From Pseudofulvibacter geojedonensis (GTDB lineage: Bacteria; Bacteroidota; Bacteroidia; Flavobacteriales; Flavobacteriaceae), in assembly GCF_042675745.1 (NCBI RefSeq), contig NZ_JBHTJM010000008.1, forward strand, positions 426,330 to 490,329: DNA of 64,000 bases. Direction: 5' to 3'. Both the position numbers and the translations under genes were made by a program. Within the stretch, counting starts at the first letter, position 1, and the number at the start of each line of letters is the position of its first letter. The notes under the pieces are model-generated. The model searched no databases. It was not told where the DNA came from and saw nothing but the letters and a program-made list of their open reading frames with translations. Below, piece after piece: positions 9,450 to 18,290 of the stretch.

Positions 9450-10232
9450 ATGAGTGAAGCATTAAATGTACCAGTAATGGCAGATTTATTTGCAGAAGGT
9501 AAAGAGCCAGATGTGTTATTCTGGGTTGGATCTGCAGGTAGTTTTGATGATAGAGCTAAGAAAATTACCAGAGCTTTTGTTAAGTTGCTAAATAAGGCTG
9601 ATGTTAATTTTGCTGTATTAGGAACAGAAGAAAGTTCTAGTGGCGATGCAGCAAAAAGAGCAGGGAATGAATTTTTGTTCCAAATGCAAGCGGTAACTAA
9701 CATTGAAATAATGAATGCTTACAATGTTAAAAAGATTGTAACAGCTTGCCCTCATTCATATAATACTTTAAAAAACGAATATCCTAGTTTAGGAGGAAAA
9801 TACGAAGTTTTACACCACACAGAATTTATTAAGCAATTAGTAGATGCTGGGAAACTAAATATTGAAGGAGGAAAGTTTAAAGGTAAGAGAGTTACTTTCC
9901 ATGATCCTTGTTATTTAGGTAGAGCTAATGATGTTTATGAAGCACCTAGAGACTTAATTAAAAGTTTAGATGTGGCGTTGACAGAAATGAAGCGAAGTCG
10001 TCGCGATTCTTTATGCTGTGGAGCTGGAGGTGCGCAGATGTTTAAAGAACCAGAAAATGGTCATAAAGATGTTAACGTATTGCGTACTGAAGATGCTTTA
10101 GAGACTAATCCGGAAATTATAGCTACTGGTTGTCCTTTTTGTAATACCATGATGACAGATGGTGTTAAGGCTAAAGAAAAAGAAGGACAAATAGAAGTGT
10201 TGGATATAGCAGAGTTGTTGGCTAATAATTAA
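9450..10232 (+). CDS. Cysteine-rich (CCG-domain) Fe-S protein, HdrB/LutA-like
   Basis: 260 residues with the two-repeat cysteine-rich domain of HdrB, GlcF and LutA: CPHSYNTLKNEYP with HHTEF, HDPCYLGR, SLCCGAGG and ATGCPFCNTMM. These cysteines bind an unusual Fe-S cluster at the catalytic or electron-bifurcating site in studied relatives. It lies 60 bp after the membrane Fe-S protein on the same strand and is surely its partner. No signal peptide is visible, so it should sit on the cytoplasmic face of the membrane subunit. The electron donor and acceptor cannot be read from the sequence. Confidence 0.88.
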   Translation: MSEALNVPVMADLFAEGKEPDVLFWVGSAGSFDDRAKKITRAFVKLLNKADVNFAVLGTEESSSGDAAKRAGNEFLFQMQAVTNIEIMNAYNVKKIVTACPHSYNTLKNEYPSLGGKYEVLHHTEFIKQLVDAGKLNIEGGKFKGKRVTFHDPCYLGRANDVYEAPRDLIKSLDVALTEMKRSRRDSLCCGAGGAQMFKEPENGHKDVNVLRTEDALETNPEIIATGCPFCNTMMTDGVKAKEKEGQIEVLDIAELLANN

Positions 10233-10256
10233 ATTTTTATAAAGAAAGTAATAATA

Positions 10257-10889
10257 ATGAAAAATAATATAGCACTAATTTTTATTGGTTTGGTTTTTAG
10301 TTTTACTCTGTCGTTTGGGCAAAATAAAGCTAAAGATGAAGCGTATAATTTGATAGCAAATGATGTTTGTAAAATGATTAAAAAAGAAGATTTTTCTTCA
10401 ATGTCATTAAAGCAAAAGGAAGTTAAATTAGGACTTTTTATGATTCAATCTTATGGCAAGCATAAGAAAACTAATAAATATCTTAAAAACACAAAATTTG
10501 ACGACATGTCATTGCTAGGAGAGGAGATTGGTGTTAAAATGGCTGAAATTTGTGGTGTTGAGTTTGTATCTTTGTTTAGTGGAGATGAACTTGAGAATCT
10601 AGTTGATGAAGATGTAGTAGATTCAACTGATAAAACGAGTGATGAAGTGATTACTTTTGAAGCTATTTTTATATCGGTTCACAATGATGCGGTTTCTTAT
10701 ATTAAGGTGTTAGATGATTTTAATAAAGAGCATAACATATTAATATTGAATGATTTTGAAGGAGGTAAACTACTTAAAAAGGAAAATATTAAAAAGAAAT
10801 TTAAAGTTTCTTATGAAGAATATTCTCTTTATGATTTAAGTGAACAAGGATATACTAATAAAAAAGTTTTAAAGTCAATTGAATTATAG
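10257..10889 (+). CDS. Secreted/periplasmic protein of unknown function
   Basis: Not recognised. It has 210 residues with a signal peptide (MKNNIALIFIGLVFSFTLSFGQ) and a mature part of mixed charge, with a KKEDFSSMSLKQKEVKLG segment and a C-terminal beta-rich part. The overall look, a small secreted protein with an alpha-helical N-half and a beta C-half, is common in flavobacteria. It starts 25 bp after the Fe-S pair and overlaps the next small membrane gene by 11 bp, so it may be co-transcribed with both. Confidence 0.7.
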   Translation: MKNNIALIFIGLVFSFTLSFGQNKAKDEAYNLIANDVCKMIKKEDFSSMSLKQKEVKLGLFMIQSYGKHKKTNKYLKNTKFDDMSLLGEEIGVKMAEICGVEFVSLFSGDELENLVDEDVVDSTDKTSDEVITFEAIFISVHNDAVSYIKVLDDFNKEHNILILNDFEGGKLLKKENIKKKFKVSYEEYSLYDLSEQGYTNKKVLKSIEL

Positions 10890-11067
10890 ACAATCAATAA
10901 TTAGTGGCTTGGTACAAGGAATTGTATTTGCTATTGTAATGGCATTGTTTGATATGTGGAAATCTCAGCCATTCTCAATATTGAAATTTGTCATTCATGC
11001 TTTTATTTTTGGCCTCATAATGATAATAAGTCATATTTATAAGCAAAAGAAAGCTAATAAGAAATAA
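10879..11067 (+). CDS. Small two-helix membrane protein
   Basis: 62 residues with two probable membrane helices (about 7-25 and 35-53) and a short Lys-rich tail (KQKKANKK). The only in-frame start that keeps the first helix is TTG, which overlaps the end of the previous gene by 11 bp and suggests translational coupling. It is followed after 7 bp by the next gene. The function is not known. The tight packing and sensible membrane topology argue that it is real. Confidence 0.55.
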   Translation: MNYRQSIISGLVQGIVFAIVMALFDMWKSQPFSILKFVIHAFIFGLIMIISHIYKQKKANKK

Positions 11068-11074
11068 AATTTTT

Positions 11075-11560
11075 ATGTACGTCCCATTTTCAGAATTACC
11101 AGATCATTCAAGAGTTTGGATTTACCAATCTAACAGACGTTTTACAGAACAGGAGCTTAAGGAAATTTCAGCTAAAATACAAGAGTTTTTAGAAAACTGG
11201 GCTGCTCATGGAACTGGTTTGCAAGCTAGTTTTGAAATTAAATATGAGCGATTTATTATACTAGCAGTCAATCAAGATACTCAAACAGCAACAGGTTGCT
11301 CTATAGATTCATCAGTACAATTTATTCAGCAATTAGAAAAAGAGTTTGAAGTAGAATTGCTAGATAAGATGAATGTAGCTTTTAAACAAGGAGATTTTGT
11401 AAACTTTAAGCCTTTAACAGAGTTTAAAAAAATAGCTAAATCAGGTGCAGTAGGTAAAAAAACTATCGTATTTAATAACTTGGTTACTAACATAGCCGAA
11501 TATAAAGAAGGTTGGGAAATTCCGGCACAAGATTCTTGGCACGGGCGTTTTTTTAAATAA
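11075..11560 (+). CDS. Conserved Bacteroidota protein of unknown function
   Basis: 161 residues, widely conserved in flavobacteria, where databases often call it an ABC transporter ATPase. No Walker A or Walker B motif is present, so that name is unsupported. Visible conserved blocks are MYVPFSELPDHSRVWIYQ at the start, WAAHGTGLQASFEIKYERF, TATGCSIDSSVQFIQQLE with a single Cys, and NNLV near the C-terminus. There is no signal peptide or membrane helix, so it is probably cytoplasmic. Confidence 0.8.
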   Translation: MYVPFSELPDHSRVWIYQSNRRFTEQELKEISAKIQEFLENWAAHGTGLQASFEIKYERFIILAVNQDTQTATGCSIDSSVQFIQQLEKEFEVELLDKMNVAFKQGDFVNFKPLTEFKKIAKSGAVGKKTIVFNNLVTNIAEYKEGWEIPAQDSWHGRFFK

Positions 11561-11722
11561 GCACTTGTTTATACAACATTATTGTATTGATTCACAACAC
11601 ATCAATATGTTTTTACCACTATTAAAGAGGGTTTTACATCTGTTATTTGGTTGGTTATCTGTTGTTTAACGATTATTTAAACAGTCTAACGGAAAAATAT
11701 AGCTAACAATAGAACTTATTTT

Positions 11723-11730
11723 TATATTTG
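11723..11730 (+). promoter_or_regulatory. -7 element upstream of a doubtful small ORF
   Basis: TATATTTG fits TANNTTTG exactly but has no good -33 partner. If used, transcription would start near 11737 into the 360-bp stretch before the next secure gene. Confidence 0.3.
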
Positions 11731-11758
11731 ATTAGAGCAACAATTAAACCCAATTGCG

Positions 11759-11956
11759 ATGAAAAAAGATAGTTTTACTCTCGTTTTGTTGCCTCAAAAA
11801 AAATTACTTCACATTGACATCCCTGTCAATTTCATAAATCAAAAATTACATTTTTATAATGTAACTCATGATGATTTGCTATTTTACCAGATACTTCAAT
11901 TTTATCTGATTAAGCTAAAACGCTTCATGTTTTTTCAGTTTTCATTCTATTTTTAA
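11759..11956 (+). CDS. Doubtful small ORF (65 codons)
   Basis: Starts with an ordinary ATGAAAAAAGAT and has a TATATTTG -7 box 28 bp upstream, but its product (ending KRFMFFQFSFYF) resembles nothing I know and is rich in Phe/Leu as chance AT-rich frames are. It could be a small membrane-active peptide, or nothing. The 535-bp stretch 11561-12096 around it holds no other coding signal that I can see. Confidence 0.2.
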   Translation: MKKDSFTLVLLPQKKLLHIDIPVNFINQKLHFYNVTHDDLLFYQILQFYLIKLKRFMFFQFSFYF

Positions 11957-12096
11957 AATGGTCTATTAATTCATAGGCAGATTTGCTATTTGTATTGATT
12001 AAAAAATAACAAGTAACCTATATATGGTTAAGTCTTGAAGAGGCTCTGTATGTCTAATTCAAAGTATAACCTATTCAATCTCTAAATTTATAAAAA

Positions 12097-12702
12097 ATGA
12101 AAAAATTATTATACATATTAATATTGTCACCTTACTTTATTTTTTCTCAAGTAGGTATTAATACAACAACTCCACAAGAAACGTTACATGTAGAAGGTAC
12201 TTTATGTGTAACAAATACAACAACTAAAACTCCCAATAAATTAGCGGGTTTAGATGCAAACGGTACATTAACTGATGTTGTCGTGGGTAGCAATTTACAA
12301 TTAACAGGTAATGTGTTAAGTGCTACTGGAGGAGGTGGAGGTAGTTCTGCTGTATATTTGGTTACCACTATTAATGTGCCAGATGGCCCTCCTGGAGAAG
12401 AGCTACATAACTTTGATATTAATTTGTCTGGAGCAAACTCAGATAAAGTGGTTTTTAGGTTAGTTGGTAGAACAGCAAATTATAAAATTACAGGAATTAG
12501 TGGTGGTACTGATGGTAGACATATAGTATTATTTAATGTTAGTACTTCAAACTTAACTTTAAATGCAGAAGACACAGATTCATTGGCTCAAAATAGATTG
12601 ATAACTTTGGCTAATAATGTAGCAACCTCTGGTCAAGGTACAGCAGAATTGGTTTATGATGGAGCTTTACAAAGATGGATTTTAATAGGGTTTAGAGATT
12701 AA
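12097..12702 (+). CDS. Secreted protein with tail-fibre-like N-terminus
   Basis: 201 residues. A signal peptide (KLLYILILSPYFIFSQ) is followed by VGINTTTPQETLHVEG, the usual opening of Bacteroidota surface proteins related to tail-fibre or S74-type heads, then a LAGLDANGTLTDV repeat-like stretch and a GGGGG linker at about 87. The C-terminal 100 residues form a beta-rich domain that I do not recognise; no peptidase S74 domain or T9SS sorting tail is present. It is probably a surface or extracellular protein. A strong terminator follows 24 bp after the stop, so it is transcribed on its own. Confidence 0.72.
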   Translation: MKKLLYILILSPYFIFSQVGINTTTPQETLHVEGTLCVTNTTTKTPNKLAGLDANGTLTDVVVGSNLQLTGNVLSATGGGGGSSAVYLVTTINVPDGPPGEELHNFDINLSGANSDKVVFRLVGRTANYKITGISGGTDGRHIVLFNVSTSNLTLNAEDTDSLAQNRLITLANNVATSGQGTAELVYDGALQRWILIGFRD

Positions 12703-12725
12703 TAAAGTTTTTCATAAATATATTC

Positions 12726-12754
12726 AAAAGCTCTTGTTAAAGAGCTTTTTTTTT
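12726..12754 (+). terminator. Rho-independent terminator
   Basis: A perfect 10-bp stem (AAAAGCTCTT / AAGAGCTTTT) around a GTTA loop runs into a T tract. It ends the preceding secreted-protein gene, and shows that the next protein cannot start at the TTG at 12734, which is inside this hairpin. Confidence 0.9.
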
Positions 12755-12847
12755 GCTGTTAAAAGAACTATCTTTCCTAAAAAAAGCAAGACCAGTCTTA
12801 AAGCAGTTTGGTATGGTTTTTTCATAGATTTTAAGAAAAGAGATAGA

Positions 12848-15799
12848 ATGATTTATAGAATAGTTTTTTTATTACTGATAATCAGTCAGTTTGTAGTTTC
12901 ACAAGAAAAGCATCCTTTACAAACAAAAGATAGTTTAGCTCAAATTCAATGGGTTAATGATACTTATAATGCAATGACTTTAGAAGAAAAAATTGGTCAG
13001 TTATTCATTGCTGATGTTTGGTCTGCTAAAGAAAAAGCTCATACAGATAAAATAAAAGAACTAATCAAAAAGTATCATATTGGTGGGGTTATGTTTTCTA
13101 AAGGAGGACCGTATCGTCAGGCAAAACTAACAAATGAGTACCAAGCTTTATCTAAAACAAAACTGTTAATTACTCAAGATGCAGAATGGGGATTAAGTAT
13201 GCGTTTAGATTCTACCTATGCCTTTCCTTGGAATATGACATTAGGGGCAATAAAAGATAATCAACTAATTAAAGAAGTTGGTAAACAAATTGGGGAACAT
13301 TGTAAGAGAGTTGGAGTACATATGAACTTTGCTCCAGATATTGATATCAATACTAATCCGTTAAATCCAATTATTGGAAATCGTTCTTTTGGAGAAGATA
13401 AAGATAATGTAGCAGCTAAAGGAGTTGCTTTTATGAAAGGAATGGACGAGGCAAATGTTTTGGGGTCTGCTAAACACTTTCCTGGGCATGGAGATACCTC
13501 ACAAGATTCGCACAAAACATTGCCTACTATAGATTTTGATGCAGAAAGAATCGAAAATGTAGAGTTGTATCCTTTTAAAAAATTAATTGAAAACGGCGTA
13601 GCAAGTATTATGGTTGCTCACTTAAATATACCAAGTTTGGGTACTAAAACGGGTAAACCTTCTTCTTTATCAAAAAAAATAGTAACAGATTTATTAAAAG
13701 ACAAATTGGGATATAAAGGTTTAATTTTTACAGATGCGCTTAATATGAAGGGGGCGTCTAATTATAAAGAACCAGGAGAGGTAGATTTAGCAGCATTTAT
13801 GGCTGGTAACGATATCTTGTTAATATCTAAAGATATACCAAAAGCTGTAGCAAAAATTAAAAAGGCTTATGAAAAGAAAAATATTTCTGAAGATCGTTTA
13901 GCTCATTCGGTAAAAAAAATATTGATGGCTAAGTACAAAGTAGGACTAAATAATCATCAACCCGTTGAACTGGCTAATATTCATTCAGATTTATTAGATA
14001 AGAGTAATGATTTACTTTACAGTAAGTTAATAGATAATGCTATAACGGTAGTTAAAAATAAAGAAGAAATTTTACCGGTTGGCGATTTAACCACCACGAA
14101 TATAGCTTATGTAAAAATGGGAGAGTCAGATAATTCGGCTTTCATATCTCGATTAAATAAATATGCAAAAGTAACCGAAGTAAAAGCTAGTCATTTAGAT
14201 GATTTAATTAAAAAGCTTTCTAAGTTTAATTTAGTTATTGTAGGTGTACATAAATCTAATGTCAATCCATGGAAGTCGTATAAGCTTAAAGACAAAGAAG
14301 TTACTTGGTTGTACGAAATAGCCAGAACAAATAAAGTTATTTTAGATGTGTTTACAAGGCCTTATGCATTACTAGATTTAAAGACTACTAACAATTTTGA
14401 ATCGATTGTACTTTCATATCAAAATAGTAAAATAGCTCAGGAAAAATCTGCCGATGCTATATTCGGATCTATAGCGGTAAAAGGAAAGTTACCAGTAAGT
14501 GCCAATACCGATTTTCCAGTTAACACTTCAGTGAAAATTGAAAAGACAAATCGATTGGGGTTCAATCAACCCGAAAACCATTCGTTTGATGTTTCTAAGT
14601 TAGAAAAAATAGATTCAATAGTGAATTATGCTATATCAGAAAAAATGACACCAGGAGTTCAATTAGTAATAGCTAAAGGAGGTGATATAATTTATAATAA
14701 AAACTATGGATATCAAACTTATGCTAAAAAGCAAAGGGTTACAGATGAAACATTGTATGATGTAGCTTCGTTAACAAAAATAGTTTCCACATTACCATTA
14801 TTAATGGAAATGGAAGAACAAGGTATTGTTGATTTGAATGATAAACTAGGAGAGTTATTACCTGAATTGTCAGATTCAAATAAAAAACAGATAACCATTA
14901 AGCAAATGTTATCTCATTATGCTCGTTTAAAAGCTTGGATTCCTTTTTACTTAAAGACTTTAGATAGTGTTCATCAAAAACCAATGAAAGAGTATTATAG
15001 AAAGGTTAAATCTGATAGTTTTCCATATCAGGTAGCTAAAAATTTATATATCAGTAAGTACTATAAGCAAGATTCTATTTTTAATAGAATTAAAGAAACA
15101 GATTTATATAGAAAATGGAGATATAAATACAGCGATTTGCCTTATTATATACTTAAGAAATATATAGAGAATCATTATCAAACAGGGTTAGATGAATTGA
15201 TTCAAAACAGATTTTATAGGCCTATGGGGTTAACAGCCACGTATAACCCTTTAAAAAAGTATCCTGTTGATATAGTGGCTCCAACAGAAGAAGATCAGTA
15301 TTTTAGATATCAGCAAATTAAAGGTTATGTGCATGACATGGGGGCAGCTATGCAAGACGGTGTTGGTGGACATGCAGGTGTGTTTGCAACCGCTACAGAT
15401 ATAGCCAAAATTATGCAAATGTATATTCAAGGAGGCAGCTATGCTGGTAAGCAATATTTAAAACCTTCGACTATTAACAAGTTTAACAAAACGTATTACG
15501 AGTATAAAAAAGTAAGGAGAGGAGTTGGTTTTGATAAGCCTCAGTTAGGAGAAGTAGGTCCTACTTGCGACTGTGTGCCTATGGTTAGTTTTGGGCATTC
15601 AGGATTTACCGGTACTTTTGCTTGGGCAGATCCTGAAAATGAGTTGGTATATGTATTTTTATCTAATAGAACCTATCCAGATGCAGCTAATTTTAAATTG
15701 GTAAAGGAAGATATAAGATCAGAAATTCAGCGTGTAATTTATGAGGCTATTGGCTATGTTAAGCCAGAGCATTCTGCAGTAGGGAGTAATAGTAAGTAA
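12848..15799 (+). CDS. Secreted GH3 N-acetylhexosaminidase fused to a class C beta-lactamase-like domain
   Basis: 983 residues from the ATG at 12848, which gives a proper signal peptide (IVFLLLIISQFVVSQ); the longer frame back to 12734 crosses a terminator. The GH3 domain (about 40-400) has the NagZ-type KHFPGHGDTSQDSH at 209-222, which supplies the His/Asp general acid-base, and FTDALNMKG with nucleophile Asp296. The C-terminal serine-hydrolase domain (about 590-970) has Ser641 in SLTK, a YSD triad element, and HSG at 917-919. This fusion is known in Bacteroidota and is thought to act on peptidoglycan or muropeptides in the periplasm. Both active sites look intact. Confidence 0.9.
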   Translation: MIYRIVFLLLIISQFVVSQEKHPLQTKDSLAQIQWVNDTYNAMTLEEKIGQLFIADVWSAKEKAHTDKIKELIKKYHIGGVMFSKGGPYRQAKLTNEYQALSKTKLLITQDAEWGLSMRLDSTYAFPWNMTLGAIKDNQLIKEVGKQIGEHCKRVGVHMNFAPDIDINTNPLNPIIGNRSFGEDKDNVAAKGVAFMKGMDEANVLGSAKHFPGHGDTSQDSHKTLPTIDFDAERIENVELYPFKKLIENGVASIMVAHLNIPSLGTKTGKPSSLSKKIVTDLLKDKLGYKGLIFTDALNMKGASNYKEPGEVDLAAFMAGNDILLISKDIPKAVAKIKKAYEKKNISEDRLAHSVKKILMAKYKVGLNNHQPVELANIHSDLLDKSNDLLYSKLIDNAITVVKNKEEILPVGDLTTTNIAYVKMGESDNSAFISRLNKYAKVTEVKASHLDDLIKKLSKFNLVIVGVHKSNVNPWKSYKLKDKEVTWLYEIARTNKVILDVFTRPYALLDLKTTNNFESIVLSYQNSKIAQEKSADAIFGSIAVKGKLPVSANTDFPVNTSVKIEKTNRLGFNQPENHSFDVSKLEKIDSIVNYAISEKMTPGVQLVIAKGGDIIYNKNYGYQTYAKKQRVTDETLYDVASLTKIVSTLPLLMEMEEQGIVDLNDKLGELLPELSDSNKKQITIKQMLSHYARLKAWIPFYLKTLDSVHQKPMKEYYRKVKSDSFPYQVAKNLYISKYYKQDSIFNRIKETDLYRKWRYKYSDLPYYILKKYIENHYQTGLDELIQNRFYRPMGLTATYNPLKKYPVDIVAPTEEDQYFRYQQIKGYVHDMGAAMQDGVGGHAGVFATATDIAKIMQMYIQGGSYAGKQYLKPSTINKFNKTYYEYKKVRRGVGFDKPQLGEVGPTCDCVPMVSFGHSGFTGTFAWADPENELVYVFLSNRTYPDAANFKLVKEDIRSEIQRVIYEAIGYVKPEHSAVGSNSK

Positions 15800-15847
15800 T
15801 TATTTTTACTTAATTATAATAATTTTTATAATCATTTAAATTAAAAT

Positions 15848-16993
15848 ATGAGAATTGCAATTGTTTGTTATCCAACTTTTGGAGGTAGTGGTGTAGTAGC
15901 TACTGAATTAGGTATAGCCTTGTCTAAAAGAGGTCATGAGGTGCATTTTATTACCTACAAACAACCAGTGAGATTAGATTTATTAGAAAATAATATTCAG
16001 TTTCATGAAGTAAATGTTCCAGAATATCCTTTATTTCATTATCAACCGTATGAACTGGCATTGTCTAGCAAATTGGTAGATATGGTTAAATTGCATGATA
16101 TAGAATTGTTACATGTACATTATGCAATACCTCATGCTTATGCAGCATATATGGCCAAAAAAATGTTGCAAGCAGATGGAATTAATATACCTATTGTTAC
16201 CACGTTGCACGGTACAGATATTACTTTAGTTGGTAGCCATCCATTTTATAAGCCCGCTGTAGCCTTTAGTATCAATAAGTCTGATGCGGTAACTTCTGTT
16301 TCTGAAAGTTTAAAAAATGATACACTCAGACTCTTTAAAATAACTAATGATATAGAAGTAGTGCCTAATTTTATAGATTTAGTAAAGTATAAAGAGGCTT
16401 CTAAAGCAGAATGTAAAAGACATTTGTTAGCCGCACCCGAAGAGCGAATTATTACTCATGTAAGTAATTTTAGAAAAGTAAAAAGAATTGACGATGTAGT
16501 TAAGTTATTTCATTTAATTCAAGAGAAAGTTCCGTCAAAATTAATTATGGTTGGAGATGGTCCTGAAAGAGAACCTGCAGAAGAATTAACTGCTAAACTT
16601 GGTATTGCTGATAAAGTAGTGTTTTTAGGAAAAAGTAATGAGGTAGACAAAATACTTTGTTTTTCAGATTTGTTTTTATTACCATCCGAAACAGAAAGTT
16701 TTGGTTTAGCGGCTTTAGAAGCTATGGCATCTGGTGTTCCAGTAATATCTAGTAATACAGGTGGGATTCCAGAAGTAAATAAAGATGGCTTATCTGGTTA
16801 CCTAGCTAATGTTGGAGATGTAGAAACCATGGCTGTTAAAGCAATTGAAATATTACATAAAGACAGTATATTAAATAAGTTTAAGAAAAATGCCAAAGAA
16901 ATTGCAGCTCAGTTTGAGTTAAATTCTGTGGTTAGTAAATATGAAGAATTGTATAACAAGGCATTAAATAAGTTAAGTAATGAAGTTGTGTAG
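15848..16993 (+). CDS. bshA: N-acetyl-alpha-D-glucosaminyl L-malate synthase
   Basis: Family GT4 glycosyltransferase that joins UDP-GlcNAc to L-malate, the first step of bacillithiol synthesis. It has 381 residues. The N-terminal MRIAIVCYPTFGGSGVVATELG is diagnostic for BshA, as are HVHYAIPHA and TTLHGTDITLVG. The donor-site segment SETESFGLAALEAMASGVP contains the retaining-GT E-x7-E motif. It shows that the organism probably uses bacillithiol as its low-molecular-weight thiol, which matters for reading the GshB-like gene at 26627. The gene overlaps the following lipoprotein gene by 14 bp. Confidence 0.95.
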   Translation: MRIAIVCYPTFGGSGVVATELGIALSKRGHEVHFITYKQPVRLDLLENNIQFHEVNVPEYPLFHYQPYELALSSKLVDMVKLHDIELLHVHYAIPHAYAAYMAKKMLQADGINIPIVTTLHGTDITLVGSHPFYKPAVAFSINKSDAVTSVSESLKNDTLRLFKITNDIEVVPNFIDLVKYKEASKAECKRHLLAAPEERIITHVSNFRKVKRIDDVVKLFHLIQEKVPSKLIMVGDGPEREPAEELTAKLGIADKVVFLGKSNEVDKILCFSDLFLLPSETESFGLAALEAMASGVPVISSNTGGIPEVNKDGLSGYLANVGDVETMAVKAIEILHKDSILNKFKKNAKEIAAQFELNSVVSKYEELYNKALNKLSNEVV

Positions 16994-17453
16994 TATAATA
17001 GTATTGTTGTTTATAGGATGCAGTTCTCAAAAGAAAATTGTGGCCGATAAAGTAACTAAGAGTGGTGCAAGTGAAATTGTTTTCGAGCAGTTAGTACAGT
17101 CTTCTGTTGGTGGTTATGAGCACCCGCAGATTAAGGTTTTTAAGGAGCAAAAGGCTTTAGAGGAGACATTCGGCTATATAAATAGCTTTAGAAAACCTGG
17201 TTTTCCAATACCTAGTAAAATAGATTTTTCTAAAGAAACTGTTGTAGCTGTTTTTATGGGACAAAAAAATACAGGAGGTTATGCTGTATCTGTACAGGAA
17301 GTTATAGAGTTAGACGGAAAAGTAAAAGTGTTTATTGAAGAAAAATCTCCAGGAAAAAAAGATATGGTTACTATGGCAATAACTCAGCCATTTTGTGTTG
17401 TTAAAATTAACACTAGTAAAGAGATCATTTTTGAAAAAAGAGTTGTTAAATAG
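16980..17453 (+). CDS. PrcB-domain lipoprotein
   Basis: 157 residues. A short lipoprotein signal with lipobox Cys at about residue 14 (IVLLFIGCSSQKK) is followed by a C-terminal domain like that of PrcB (protease complex subunit), with the hallmark GQKNTGGYAVSVQEV and VKINTSKEIIFEK. In Treponema, PrcB belongs to the dentilisin protease complex; no protease gene is next to it here, so the partner is unknown. It overlaps the end of bshA by 14 bp in another frame, implying co-translation. It should be anchored in a membrane facing the periplasm. Confidence 0.78.
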   Translation: MKLCSIIVLLFIGCSSQKKIVADKVTKSGASEIVFEQLVQSSVGGYEHPQIKVFKEQKALEETFGYINSFRKPGFPIPSKIDFSKETVVAVFMGQKNTGGYAVSVQEVIELDGKVKVFIEEKSPGKKDMVTMAITQPFCVVKINTSKEIIFEKRVVK

Positions 17454-17489
17454 AAAAGCCATAAATAAAAAAATATTTTAAGCTATACT

Positions 17490-17987
17490 CTAAAATTTAT
17501 ACCTCATTCCAAAACCAAAACCAAAATTTAAGCCATCATTATTATTGTTGTTAAAGTGAAATTCTGGTCTAGTATCTAATGATAATAAAATTGGGAAGTC
17601 AGGAAAATGATATTCTATACCAATATTACCTGCTGCATAAAAGAAAGTTCCATTAGTTGTTACGCTATTTCCACTGGCATCTTTATATTTAGTTTTCCAG
17701 CTACCTAGTCCACCTCCAGCTCCAGCATACCAGTTAAAGTCGCCATCTAAAAGCCATATCCATTGATATAAACCTGTAACTTTAAAAGCATTGGTGTTGT
17801 GGTCGTTTTCCCAACCTAAATTAGCCTCTAATCTATTGATGTCGCCCAAAGCTCTTTGGTAGGTAATTTCGGCTCCAAATCCATTGTTGTTTCCAAACCG
17901 TAAGCCTATAGCATTATCAGATATTTCTTGAGCATTAGATAAAAACGTGAATAATAAAAAGAATAATAGAACAATTGGTTTTTTCAT
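17490..17987 (-). CDS. Small outer-membrane beta-barrel protein
   Basis: 165 residues with a signal peptide (PIVLLFFLLFTFLSNAQ) and alternating beta strands full of Gly, Asn and aromatic residues, ending in FGFGMRYKF. The terminal aromatic is the usual BamA recognition signal. Eight strands fit the length, as in OmpX/OmpW-sized barrels. It faces the PrcB lipoprotein gene tail-to-tail, with 36 bp between stops. The specific role is unknown. Confidence 0.8.
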   Translation of the reverse strand: MKKPIVLLFFLLFTFLSNAQEISDNAIGLRFGNNNGFGAEITYQRALGDINRLEANLGWENDHNTNAFKVTGLYQWIWLLDGDFNWYAGAGGGLGSWKTKYKDASGNSVTTNGTFFYAAGNIGIEYHFPDFPILLSLDTRPEFHFNNNNNDGLNFGFGFGMRYKF

Positions 17988-18290
17988 GTATTAATAGTGT
18001 CTTATTAGTTTGTAATAGTAGTAACATTAAATATACAGAATTATTGTTATATGTGTTGATTTTAAATTTTAGGTAGTCTACTCTTGTCTTAATTGCAATT
18101 CGTTTATTAGAGAAAGTAATCAAATTGATTTTTTGAAGGGCTTTTTTAGATTATAATAGTTTTTTAATTCATTTTTAGATCTGGTTTTGAGTAAATATAA
18201 TTTATAATGACTTATTTTATGGTTAATTTGGTTTTTAATGTGATTTATTATAGTTGTTTTAATTATTTTTGTATTAAAATTTAATTGATT

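Noticed and set aside
11075..11560. ABC transporter ATPase label for the 161-residue protein
   Set aside because: No Walker A, Walker B or ABC signature motif is present.
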